Source: Acidobacteriota bacterium
GTDB taxonomy: Bacteria; Acidobacteriota; Terriglobia; Terriglobales; Acidobacteriaceae
Length of the DNA: 46,481 bases
Direction: 5' to 3'
Assembly (NCBI GenBank): GCA_021846985.1
Contig: JAJZVX010000029.1
Span: 1-46,481, forward strand
The number at the start of each line of letters is the position of its first letter. Positions within the stretch are counted from its first letter, which is position 1. Made by a program: the position numbers and the translations under genes. The notes under the pieces were generated by a model. The model had not been told where the DNA came from, made no database searches, and saw only the letters and a list, made by a program, of their open reading frames with translations. Below are positions 17,285 to 27,723 of this stretch, piece after piece.

Positions 17285-17317
17285 AGCGCCGCGGCAAAAA
17301 TGCCGCGGCGCTTTTTG
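17285..17317 (+). terminator. Rho-independent terminator of the oxidase operon
   Basis: AGCGCCGCGGCA (17285-17296) and TGCCGCGGCGCT (17301-17312) form a perfect 12-base stem with an AAAA loop, followed by a T-run. It lies 26 bases after the oxidase stop codon and just before the convergent end of rpoD. Confidence 0.9.
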
Positions 17318-17335
17318 TTGCGGGCCGCGGGAAAA

Positions 17336-19033
<1,698 letters not shown>

Positions 19034-19488
19034 ATGAATCCTACTGTTCTGCGCAATGAAGATTGGGCACCGTACTGCGCACCGGTGCAGGGGTAAAGAC
19101 AGAGGGGGCCGAACAAGCAGCGGGGCAAAAAGCCCCCAACTGGCGGCGCGGGCGGACAAAGTCCACCCCTCACCCGCAAAAGCGGTTTAAGGTCATTGCT
19201 CGGAACAGGATGGCAAGCGCTTCAGGTTTCTCCTGAATAGGCCCGCGAGCCGCAGCTCATGGTTGGGGCAAAAGGGCGCGCATCCTCACAGAGAGAAATA
19301 GATTACCACAGCCTGCCCTTCCCTCGCCAGCAGAAAATCCAGGCGCATATATCATCCCTTCGAGCCTTTTCCCACTGGGCGGGGTTGGTCCACGTGCCGC
19401 CCGCTCCGTTTTTCTCCATTTAATTGGACGCGTAAACGACTGAATTGACGCAAAAATTGGGCGGTCAAGAGCGCAAAACGACGGGTTT
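19034..19488. other. Spacer between dnaG and rpoD
   Basis: About 455 bases without a supported gene. The long separation suggests rpoD has its own promoter here rather than simple read-through from dnaG. I cannot place a clear -35/-10 pair. Confidence 0.45.
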
Positions 19489-21273
19489 TTAGGGCTGCGG
19501 CGGGCGCTGATTATGGAGCTGGCGGAGCGTGCGGTCCAGTTCGAGCTTCTGCTGGATGAGGAGGGCGAGGGCGGCGAAGTCGGACTGGCGCTCGGCCTCG
19601 GCAATCTGGGCGCGGAGGGCGCGCTGGCGGCGTTCGATGGCACGCTCCTGAATCTCCTGGATGGCGCTCTGGACCTCGGCGTCGTCGGGAGGGCGCGTTT
19701 CGGCGAGGAGGGCCTGGGCGAGGAGGGCGCGCTGGGCAGGATCCTCGACAACCTCCATGGGGTCGGCGGCGGCGCGGGAGGCGAGGGCCTGGAGGGCCGG
19801 AAAGACGGCAAGGGACTCGAAGACGGCCGGCTGCTGGGTGAGGGCCTGGGCGGCGATGCGGCGGGCGGATTCGAAGTCGGGATCGGTGACGGCCAGGGCG
19901 CGGAGCAGGACACGCTCGACCTCGGTGAGAACAGAGGCGCGAGCCTCGACGTGATCGCGGCGGCGGAGCGCCGCCTGGCGCAACTCCTCGTGCAGAACAG
20001 CGGAATCGATGCCGAGCTTCTGGGCGGCGTCGGCGGCGAACTGACTGCGGGCGAGTTTTTCGGGCATGCGGCGGATGTGGGGCAGAAGGAAGTTCATGGC
20101 CTTGACCTTCTGCTCGGCGCTGGCTCCGGGAAAGGCCAGGCGAGCGCGGTCGATCAGATAGTCCGCCTGGCGGCGGGCATTGCGGACGGCGTCCATGTAA
20201 GCGGGGACGCCGCGCTCGCGGATGAAACGGTCGGGATCGAGGCCACCCTCAAGCGTGACGATACGGATGCTGAAGCCCTCTTCGGTGAGAAGAGCGATGG
20301 ATTTTTCGGCGGCGTTGGAGCCGGCGGCGTCGGGGTCGAAATTGACGATGACGTTGGAGGTGTGACGGCGGAGCAGCGCCACCTGCATTTCAGTGAAGGC
20401 GGTGCCGGAGGTGGCAATGACATTCTGAATGCCGCGGAGGTAGACGCTGATGCAGTCCATCTGGCCCTCGACAAGGAGCGCAAAGCCCGCCTGGCGGATG
20501 GCGGTTTTGGCCTTGTCGAGATTGAAGAGGACGTGGCCCTTGGAATAGAGAGGAGTTTCGGGAGAGTTGATGTACTTGGCGCCGGCCTTTTCGCCGGTCT
20601 CAAGAGTGCGAGCGGTGAAGGCGATGACGCGGCCGCTTTCGTTGGCAATGGGGAAGGTGATGCGTTTGCGAAAGCGGTCGTACAACGGGCCCTGCGTCCC
20701 GTCCTCGTGTTCCTTGGAACTGAAGAGGCCGCTGGCGCGGAGGGCGGCTTGGTCAGCCATGGGGGCAAGGCGGTCGCGGAGGGCGTTGAAACTGTCAAGG
20801 GCATAGCCAATACGGAACTTGGCTATGCCTTCGGTCGAAAGTCCGCGGCCGGCAAGGTACTCGCGGGCCAGAGCGCCTTCAGGAGAGCGGAGCTGCTCCT
20901 CGAACCATGCGGCGGCAGCTTCATGCAAATCAAGGAGGCGGGCGCGCAGACGGGCATCGGCGGCCTCCTCGGGCGAGGAGAATTCGCGCTTGGGCAGCGG
21001 AATGCCGCACTTTTGGGCGACGATGCGCACGGCCTCGGGAAAGCCGACGTTTTCGATTTTGGCTACGAACGAAAAGACGTCGCCGGAGACGCCGCAGCCG
21101 AAGCAGTGGTAGTACTGGCGGACGGCGTGGACGGAAAAAGAAGGAGATTTTTCCTTGTGGAAGGGACAGAGTCCCGTATAGTTTTGCGCCCCCGCCTTGC
21201 GCAGGCGGATGTAGCCCTCGACGATCTTGACGATGTCGGCCTGCTGCTTCACGGTCTGGGCAAAATCGGACAT
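19489..21273 (-). CDS. dnaG: DNA primase DnaG
   Basis: 594 residues. N-terminal CHC2 zinc-binding domain with CPFHKEKSPSF and CFGCGVSGD; TOPRIM catalytic core with LVEGQMDCIS (glutamate) and NFDPDAAG (DxD); C-terminal helical region for helicase interaction. ATG at 21273 (MSDFAQTVKQQADIV) is chosen because family proteins start just before the helical segment; an upstream in-frame start at 21309 is less likely. It synthesises RNA primers at the replication fork. Confidence 0.95.
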   Translation of the reverse strand: MSDFAQTVKQQADIVKIVEGYIRLRKAGAQNYTGLCPFHKEKSPSFSVHAVRQYYHCFGCGVSGDVFSFVAKIENVGFPEAVRIVAQKCGIPLPKREFSSPEEAADARLRARLLDLHEAAAAWFEEQLRSPEGALAREYLAGRGLSTEGIAKFRIGYALDSFNALRDRLAPMADQAALRASGLFSSKEHEDGTQGPLYDRFRKRITFPIANESGRVIAFTARTLETGEKAGAKYINSPETPLYSKGHVLFNLDKAKTAIRQAGFALLVEGQMDCISVYLRGIQNVIATSGTAFTEMQVALLRRHTSNVIVNFDPDAAGSNAAEKSIALLTEEGFSIRIVTLEGGLDPDRFIRERGVPAYMDAVRNARRQADYLIDRARLAFPGASAEQKVKAMNFLLPHIRRMPEKLARSQFAADAAQKLGIDSAVLHEELRQAALRRRDHVEARASVLTEVERVLLRALAVTDPDFESARRIAAQALTQQPAVFESLAVFPALQALASRAAADPMEVVEDPAQRALLAQALLAETRPPDDAEVQSAIQEIQERAIERRQRALRAQIAEAERQSDFAALALLIQQKLELDRTLRQLHNQRPPQP

Positions 21274-21510
21274 GGGGCGGATCTGTATTGAGGATACGGC
21301 TCGGGACAAGCGGCTCGATGTGGAAGAGTGAGCCGTACGGGCTTTTCCTGGATCAATCTCAAAAGTGTGTCAAGGCGTTCTGCATGCGACATCGCGCGGC
21401 AACCCGCCCGCGCAGCCCGGAGAATCGGAGGCGGATGGTTTTCGATGGGTTCTGCTCCAGCAATCATGCGCTCATTGAGACAGGTTCCCGCAATCGCGGA
21501 CTTTTCGGCA

Positions 21511-22752
21511 TCAGGCAAGGCACGCGAGGAAAGCCGGAGTTCCGACGGCCGTGTACCGGCCGGTGAAGGTAAGACGTCCAGTATCGCGATGAACCTTGAA
21601 GGAGGTGATGGAGTCGCTGCGCTGGTTGCACACATAGAGGAAATCGCCAGTGGGCCCGAATTGGAAATACCTGGGGTAGTCACCCCTGGTCCAAACCTCA
21701 TCGATCTGTTGGAGCGAGCCGTCATCGGTAATGGAGAAAACGGAGATGGAGTTGTAGAGCCGATTGGCGGAGTAGAGGAATCTCCCGTCGGGCGACACTT
21801 GGATCTCCGACGCGAAGCTGGTGCCGGCGAATCCTGCCGGCAGCGCGGAGATGGTCTTCTGCGGCGTCAGCGATCCCAGCGCGGGATCGAAAAGGAAGAG
21901 GGCGATGGTGGAGGCCTCTTCCTGGAGGGAATAGAGCCAACGGCCGTTGGGATGGAAGACAAAATGACGCGGACCGTCGCCCGTGGGCAGGGATACGAAC
22001 GGCGCGCCTTCCAAGGGCTTTAGCTTTCCGGTTGTCACGTCGAAGTGGTAGACGTAAATCCTGTCCTGGCCGAGATTGGTGGAGAGCACGAATTGATTGT
22101 TGGGGCCGGGCGCGATCATGTGGGCGTGGGAGGCATCGTGGCCGCTGATGGCAAAACTGCCGCGCGGCGCGTCCGTGGCCTGCTTGGCGCCGATGGAGTC
22201 CAGGTCGCGATGAGTGTAGACCGCGGAGCCTAGCCTGCCGCCGGCCAGGATCGGCAGCACGGCGATGCTTCCGCCAGCATAGTTGGCAACGAAGGCAAAT
22301 TTGCCCGTGGCGTCGAGACTCATGTGGGCCGGGCCCGCGCCTTCGGAGCTGACGGAGTTGAGCAGCGTCAGTTCTCCGCTCTCAGGTTGGATAGAAAAGG
22401 CGCTAACCGAACCGCTGGAACCGTTGAAGTCGGTAATTTCGTTGATTGCGTAGAGGTACCTGCGGGAGGGATGAATACATATCCAGGAGGGGTTGCGGGT
22501 CTTTGCGGCCAGCCGGGCCTCGGAGAGCTCGCCCGTGCGCGCGTCTAACTCGAGCAGATAGATACCCTCTCCGTTGGCGCCTCCGTCCACGGGATTAGTG
22601 TAGGAACCGGCATAGACGTGGATGCCGCCTCCGGCGGGAGCGGCGGCAAAGGCGGATACCGCTTTGCCGGCGGTAAGCGCGCATGCGAGCGAAGCCGAGC
22701 CCTTCAAGAAAGACCGGCGCGAAGGAGCAAATTGCGAGGCTGCCTGTGTCAT
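21511..22752 (-). CDS. Tat-exported lactonase-family beta-propeller (6-phosphogluconolactonase-like)
   Basis: 413 residues. The N-terminus SRRSFLKGSASLACALTAG is a twin-arginine signal. A seven-bladed propeller of the YbhE/lactonase family follows, with repeated segments such as HPSRRYLYAINE, GPRHFVFHPNGRWLYSLQEE and SPDGRFLYSANR. Cytosolic Pgl of this type opens 6-phosphogluconolactone; export makes that substrate unlikely, so a periplasmic lactone is possible. GGAGGGGGATGTAG precedes the ATG. Confidence 0.82.
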   Translation of the reverse strand: MTQAASQFAPSRRSFLKGSASLACALTAGKAVSAFAAAPAGGGIHVYAGSYTNPVDGGANGEGIYLLELDARTGELSEARLAAKTRNPSWICIHPSRRYLYAINEITDFNGSSGSVSAFSIQPESGELTLLNSVSSEGAGPAHMSLDATGKFAFVANYAGGSIAVLPILAGGRLGSAVYTHRDLDSIGAKQATDAPRGSFAISGHDASHAHMIAPGPNNQFVLSTNLGQDRIYVYHFDVTTGKLKPLEGAPFVSLPTGDGPRHFVFHPNGRWLYSLQEEASTIALFLFDPALGSLTPQKTISALPAGFAGTSFASEIQVSPDGRFLYSANRLYNSISVFSITDDGSLQQIDEVWTRGDYPRYFQFGPTGDFLYVCNQRSDSITSFKVHRDTGRLTFTGRYTAVGTPAFLACLA

Positions 22753-23120
22753 CTACATCCCCCTCCCGATCGGCCGATGGATTCCGTCTCCCCCTGGCCA
22801 GATCACATCCTGACCAATGTACCAACTCGGGGGCGCTGGGAGTCAAAGACTGGGCGTCACGGTTCGATCGTTTCCTTCTTACGGCCAGGCCGCCGGGTGC
22901 GCGGGCACTGCCGAAAGCGATTTGCGGACCGGAGCAATGGCGTGGAGAGGCAAGGCAGGACGCTACACGATCGCGGCGGCGCGGTGATGCTGTAAGGTTA
23001 TCGAAGAACAGAAGTCAGTCCCGAAGGGCCGGCATCTGCGGTGGAGCGCCATCGCACCCGGGACGGCGTGCCGGCCACGGAGAACCGACAACTGAGCGTT
23101 GCTTTTCGCGGGGGGCCACC
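22753..23120. other. Spacer between lactonase and nucleoside transporter genes
   Basis: About 370 bases between divergent genes. It presumably contains both promoters. No clear operator or small gene seen. Confidence 0.4.
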
Positions 23121-24353
23121 TTGGGACGATTTACGGGTGTGCTGGGAATTGTTGCGATCCTTGCCGCTGCCTGGCTGTTTTCGACCGACCGCAAGCGCAT
23201 TCGCTGGCGCACCGTAGCCTGGGGCCTGGGCTTGCAGGTGGTCTTCGCCTGGGCCGTGTTGCGCTTCGACTACGGCGAACGGGCCATGGCGTGGGCCGGG
23301 AACGTGGTGAACGCGCTGCTGGCTTCAACCGGCGCGGGAACCCGGATGGTGTTTGGCGCGCTGGGCACGTCCAGCAACTCGCTGGGATCGATCTTCGCCT
23401 TCCAGGTGCTGCCCACGATCATCTTCATCTCCGCGTTTTTCGCCCTGCTCTACCACCTGGGCATCATGCAGATCGCCATTCGGGGCATGGCCTGGGTGAT
23501 GCTGAAGACCATGCGCATCTCCGGCGCGGAGAGCATGAACGTGGCGGCCTCGATCTTCATGGGACAGACCGAGGCGCCGCTCACCATTCGGCCCTTTCTG
23601 CAGAAGGCCACGCGCAGCGAGTTGATGACCATCATGACCAGCGGCATGGCGCACGTCTCCGGCGGCATCATGGCCATGTATATCGCACAGGGCGTGGCGG
23701 CCCGGCATCTGCTGGCCGCCGTCATCATGACCTCGCCGGGAACCATCCTGATCGCCAAGATGCTGGTTCCGGAGACCGGAACGCCGGAAACCGAGGGCCG
23801 CGTGGCGATCTCCGAAGACAAACAGCACAAGGACGAGAACCTGATCGGCGCTATCGCTCGCGGCACCATCGACGGCGGCAAGCTGGCCTTCAACGTGGCC
23901 ATCATGCTCATCAGCTTTCTGGCGCTGGTGGCGCTGCTGGATGGGCTGCTGGGCTGGGTGCACGGCTTCGCCTATCTGCACTGGATGCCCGGCTCGCTGG
24001 AGCAGATTCTGGGCTTCGTGTTTGCGCCCGTGGCCTGGCTCATCGGCGTGCCTTGGCGCGACTGCGCCTTTATCGGCAACCTGCTGGGCACGCGCATGGC
24101 GCTGAACGAGGTGATCGCCTACGTTGCCATGGGAGCGCACAAAGCTGCGCTGTCACCGCGGTCCTTTACGATCGCGACCTTTGCGCTGTGCGGCTTTGCC
24201 AACCTGGGATCGATCGGCATGCAGGTGGGCGGCATCGGCGCGCTGGTCCCCAACCGGCGCAACGACCTGGCGCAACTGGGGGTACGGGCAATGCTGGCGG
24301 GGACCATGGCTAATCTGGTTTCGGCGGCCATTGCGGGAATCTTTCTGGGATAG
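23121..24353 (+). CDS. Concentrative nucleoside transporter (NupC family)
   Basis: 410 residues, multi-pass membrane protein. Family signatures include GIMQIAIRGMAWVML, SGAESMNVAASIFMGQTEAPL (nucleoside/cation site), a conserved GGI-A-Y segment (VSGGIMAMYIA), GNLLGTRMALNEVIAY and the C-terminal CGFANLGSIGM. It imports nucleosides with a cation gradient. TTG at 23121 is selected: GGGGGG lies five bases upstream and the protein then begins with the first helix. The frame stays open far upstream (to 22683), but that part is basic and unlike the family. Confidence 0.9.
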   Translation: MGRFTGVLGIVAILAAAWLFSTDRKRIRWRTVAWGLGLQVVFAWAVLRFDYGERAMAWAGNVVNALLASTGAGTRMVFGALGTSSNSLGSIFAFQVLPTIIFISAFFALLYHLGIMQIAIRGMAWVMLKTMRISGAESMNVAASIFMGQTEAPLTIRPFLQKATRSELMTIMTSGMAHVSGGIMAMYIAQGVAARHLLAAVIMTSPGTILIAKMLVPETGTPETEGRVAISEDKQHKDENLIGAIARGTIDGGKLAFNVAIMLISFLALVALLDGLLGWVHGFAYLHWMPGSLEQILGFVFAPVAWLIGVPWRDCAFIGNLLGTRMALNEVIAYVAMGAHKAALSPRSFTIATFALCGFANLGSIGMQVGGIGALVPNRRNDLAQLGVRAMLAGTMANLVSAAIAGIFLG

Positions 24354-24479
24354 CACCCGGGTGGCTCGACCGCCTCGGAATTGATTGCGCCGGCCCCTGC
24401 CTGCCGTCCTTTCGATTGCAGCATAGGAATCAAACTGTCCATATGCGGCGCCCGCGCGCGTGGCTAGACTTGTACCCGT

Positions 24480-25412
24480 ATGGCCAGTTTTCCTCCAGCG
24501 GCGGTTTCCAGTTATCGCGGCCGCCTGGCGCCCTCGCCCACTGGTTTTCTACATGTGGGCCACGCGCGCACCTTCTGGACCGCATGGCAGCGCGCCCGCG
24601 CCGCCGGCGGCACGTTGGTCATGCGTATGGAAGATCTCGACCCGGATCGCAGCCGCTCACAATTTGCCGAAGCCGCCCTTGAAGATCTTCGCTGGTTAGG
24701 CATCCGCTGGCACGAGGGGCCCGACAAAGGCGGCCCCTACGCGCCCTATCTTCAAAGCAAGCGCCGCGCCATCTATCTCGCCGCCTGGCGCCGCCTGCTT
24801 CGCCGCGGCTATCTCTTTCCCTGCCGCTGTTCGCGCAAGGATTTGGAAGCCGCTCTTGGCGCGCCCCACGAGCGCATGGCTGACGCCCTTTCCGACAAGA
24901 TGGACCCGCTTGACGATGAGCCCATCTATCCCGGCACCTGCCGTCACAACATCGGGTACACGCCCCAGCTCCCCGGCCCCACGGCAAGCGAAGGGGAATC
25001 TCCCGAGGGCTACAACTGGCGCTTCCGCGTTCCCGACGGCGAAGTGATCGCTTTCGAGGACCAGAATCTCGGCCTGCAAACCTTCGTCGCCGGTCGCGAC
25101 TTTGGCGACTTCGTGGTCTGGCGGCGCGACGGCATCCCCAGCTACCAGCTTGCCTGCGTGGCTGACGACACCGAAATGCGCATCACGGAAGTTGTCCGCG
25201 GCGCCGATCTGCTCAAGTCCACGGCGCGCCAGATCCTGCTCTATCGCGCCCTCGGCCTTACGCCGCCCGCCTGGTACCACTGCAAGCTGGTGGTAGACCA
25301 CAATGGCCGCCGCCTCGCCAAGCGCCATGACGCGCTCAGCTTGCGGGCTCTGCGCCAGCGCGGCCTCACGCCCATGAACATCCTCTCCGCGGATTTGCCG
25401 GTCGGCGCGTGA
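24480..25412 (+). CDS. gluQ: Glutamyl-Q tRNA(Asp) synthetase
   Basis: 310 residues, a truncated glutamyl-tRNA synthetase paralogue without the anticodon-binding domain. The HIGH-type motif is in LAPSPTGFLHVGHART, the KMSKS-like motif is RRLAKRHDA, and zinc ligands occur as CRCS plus YPGTC. GluQRS attaches glutamate to queuosine in tRNA-Asp. It is monocistronic by appearance. Confidence 0.9.
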   Translation: MASFPPAAVSSYRGRLAPSPTGFLHVGHARTFWTAWQRARAAGGTLVMRMEDLDPDRSRSQFAEAALEDLRWLGIRWHEGPDKGGPYAPYLQSKRRAIYLAAWRRLLRRGYLFPCRCSRKDLEAALGAPHERMADALSDKMDPLDDEPIYPGTCRHNIGYTPQLPGPTASEGESPEGYNWRFRVPDGEVIAFEDQNLGLQTFVAGRDFGDFVVWRRDGIPSYQLACVADDTEMRITEVVRGADLLKSTARQILLYRALGLTPPAWYHCKLVVDHNGRRLAKRHDALSLRALRQRGLTPMNILSADLPVGA

Positions 25413-25512
25413 CTGGTAAATCCGCATCGGGTTCCTCTGCAAGCTGGCCATTTCATGGTTGGCAGGCTCAGGTTTCGTTCCCTGCCGCAACAATGCATAT
25501 CCTTCCGGTACT

Positions 25513-26418
25513 TTACCGGTGCTTAATGAACGACCCATCGCGCAGCTCGCTCATCGCTACCGCCAGCTCGTTCTGCGTGTTCATGACGATGGGCCCGTAC
25601 CAAGCCACAGGCTCCTCCAGCGGCTTGCCGGAGACGAGCAAAAACCGGATGCCCTCCGGCCCGGCCTGGACCACGATCTCGTCGCCGCGGTCGAAGAGCA
25701 CCAGCGAGTGGTTCTTCGCGTCGTAAACCACCGGCGCGCTGGGGTCGGCGGCCGGCTCCGTCAGCACCGCCCGCGGCTTCGACGCATCCCTAAACGTTCC
25801 CGTTCCCGCAAACACATAGGCAAACGCTTTCCGCGGTATCTCGATCTGGATGCGCCGCTTCTTCCCCGGCGGCACCGATACGTCCACATAGCTCGGATCG
25901 GCGGCCACGCCTTCCACCGGCCCCCGCTGGCCCCAGAACTCGCCGCAGATGATGCGCGCCCGCGTGCCGTCATCGTCGGTCACTTCGGGAATTGCCGCGC
26001 TGGGAATGTCCTGATAGCGCGGGTCGGTCATCTTGAGCGATGCCGGCAGGTTAGCCCAAAGCTGGAATCCGTGCATGCGCCCGTGCTCGTCGCCTTTCGG
26101 CATCTCCTGGTGCAGAATCCCGCTGCCCGCCGTCATCCATTGCACGTCGCCCGCCGTCATGCGCCCCTTGTTGCCCAGGCTGTCGCCGTGCTCCACCTCG
26201 CCCGCCAGCACATACGTGATGGTCTCGATTCCCCGGTGAGGATGCCAGGGAAAACCCGCCAGGTAATCCGCCGGATTCTCGTTGCGAAAATCGTCCAGCA
26301 ACAGGAACGGATCGAACTCTCCCGTCTTGCCGAACCCGAAGGCGCGCTGGAGCTTTACGCCGGCGCCCTCGATGGTTGGCTTTGTCTCCAACATTTGCTT
26401 TACCGCGCGCAGCGTCAT
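25513..26418 (-). CDS. Pirin-family protein
   Basis: 301 residues, a bicupin. The N-terminal cupin carries the metal ligands in FPWHPHRGIETITYVLAGEVEH, with GMTAGDVQWMTAGSGILHQE-type continuation. ATG at 26418 follows GGAGGTCAAACC. Bacterial pirins have quercetinase or regulatory roles; the function here is open. It lies 50 bases after the YceI gene on the same strand. Confidence 0.9.
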   Translation of the reverse strand: MTLRAVKQMLETKPTIEGAGVKLQRAFGFGKTGEFDPFLLLDDFRNENPADYLAGFPWHPHRGIETITYVLAGEVEHGDSLGNKGRMTAGDVQWMTAGSGILHQEMPKGDEHGRMHGFQLWANLPASLKMTDPRYQDIPSAAIPEVTDDDGTRARIICGEFWGQRGPVEGVAADPSYVDVSVPPGKKRRIQIEIPRKAFAYVFAGTGTFRDASKPRAVLTEPAADPSAPVVYDAKNHSLVLFDRGDEIVVQAGPEGIRFLLVSGKPLEEPVAWYGPIVMNTQNELAVAMSELRDGSFIKHR

Positions 26419-26468
26419 GGTTTGACCTCCTCTTCGCGTGCACGATCCCTCGCACTCCCGGCCGCGCC

Positions 26469-27026
26469 TTATCCCTTCACGAACTGCACGTCCAGCGTAA
26501 TCGTCACCTCTTCGCCCACCAGCATGCCGCCGGCTTCCAGCGCCGCGTTCCACGTCAGACCAAAGTCCTTGCGGTTGATCTTCGCCGTAGCCGAAAGCCC
26601 TACGCGCAGGTTGCCCCACGGATCTTTCGCCGGCTGGCTCGGTCCTTCCACGGCAAAGGTCACCGGCCGCGTCACGCCGTGCAGCGTCAGATCGCCCGTC
26701 ACCGCCAGCTCGCCGGCGCCCCGGCTTTCCACCTGCGTCGAACGGAAGGTCATCTGCGGATACTTCTCCGCGTCGAAGAAATCCGCGCCTTTCAGGTGGC
26801 CGTCGCGCTGCGCGTCGCCGGTGTCCACAGAGCCCACGTCAATCGTGGCTTCCACCTGCGACCGTGTGGCGTCGCTCTCATCCAGCCTCAGCAGGCCATT
26901 GACGCCGTTGAACTTGCCCTTCACGTTTGAGATCATCATGTGCCGCACCCGGAACTCGGCGCCCGTGTGCGCCGGGTCGATCTTCCAGGTGGTTACGGCG
27001 GGGGAAACAGTGGTTGCAGCAGTCAT
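26469..27026 (-). CDS. YceI-family lipid-binding protein
   Basis: 185 residues. The family pattern begins WKIDPAHTGAEFRVRHMMISNVKG and continues with TATIDVGS-like, LTGDLTLHGVTRPVTF-like and INRKDFGLTWN segments. YceI folds as a lipocalin-like barrel binding isoprenoid-type lipids. Many homologues are periplasmic; this one has no signal peptide after the ATG at 27026 (AAGGAG upstream), so it should stay in the cytoplasm. It forms an operon with the pirin gene. Confidence 0.88.
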   Translation of the reverse strand: MTAATTVSPAVTTWKIDPAHTGAEFRVRHMMISNVKGKFNGVNGLLRLDESDATRSQVEATIDVGSVDTGDAQRDGHLKGADFFDAEKYPQMTFRSTQVESRGAGELAVTGDLTLHGVTRPVTFAVEGPSQPAKDPWGNLRVGLSATAKINRKDFGLTWNAALEAGGMLVGEEVTITLDVQFVKG

Positions 27027-27151
27027 GCTTCGTCTCCTTGGGAAATTTGCGTCCACATGATTGGATGCGCGGCAGAGATATTCGTTGCAACAAGTATTAT
27101 ACCTTTCCTTCCTCCCTCCCATCTGCTCTTGGCCGCAGTCCTGAAGCGGCT

Positions 27152-27592
27152 TTACAGGTAGCGCATGGCGATCTTCAGTTCCAGCCGGCCGCCCCGGAAC
27201 GAAAAGGCCGCATCGCCGAAGCGCGGAGGACCGAAGCGCCCCTTCGCGTTCTTCGAGGCTCCCACGCCCTCGCGGGGAATGCCCAGAAAATTCGTGTCCA
27301 GTCTTCCGTTGCCATTCTCGTCGTGATATGCGGCCACCGCGTATCTGCCCGGCGCAATCCCTGCAAAGACGCATATTCCCCGTCCATCCGCTATCGAGGA
27401 GCGGGCGTGCGCCACCGCCTTCTCATCCCGGGTGGGAAAGCCTTCGGCCGAGGCATACAGTGAACACCGCACCTCGCCCCGCGCGCTGCGCAGCCCGTCA
27501 ATCTCCACCCGGATGGTGTTCTCCGGCGCCGGCTGCGACAAAGCGTGGGCAGCCACAAAAACCAGTCCCAGCACAAGACCCCCTGCGTGCAT
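27152..27592 (-). CDS. DUF2141 secreted protein
   Basis: 146 residues. A signal peptide MHAGGLVLGLVFVAAHALS precedes a beta-sandwich domain with the DUF2141 pattern: VEIDGLRSARGEVRCSLY, the GRYAVAAYHDENGNGRLDTN loop (an Asp/Asn-rich calcium-type loop) and a conserved GIPREG. ATG at 27592 follows GGAGG. It is exported to the periplasm or outer face; function unknown. Confidence 0.82.
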   Translation of the reverse strand: MHAGGLVLGLVFVAAHALSQPAPENTIRVEIDGLRSARGEVRCSLYASAEGFPTRDEKAVAHARSSIADGRGICVFAGIAPGRYAVAAYHDENGNGRLDTNFLGIPREGVGASKNAKGRFGPPRFGDAAFSFRGGRLELKIAMRYL

Positions 27593-27723
27593 CAATTCCT
27601 CCCGCCGGCAAGACAGCATCCTGCTGGCGCACGGCGCGCCCGCATGCTCGCCCACCGGTTGCTATCATTCTTCCCAGGTTCCGGTTCTCTCCCGGCCCCG
27701 CGCTCCAAGTCAGGAAATCCACC

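Noticed and set aside
19513..21291. Long plus-strand frame (592 codons) opposite dnaG
   Set aside because: Glycine- and alanine-rich antisense of dnaG with no family features.
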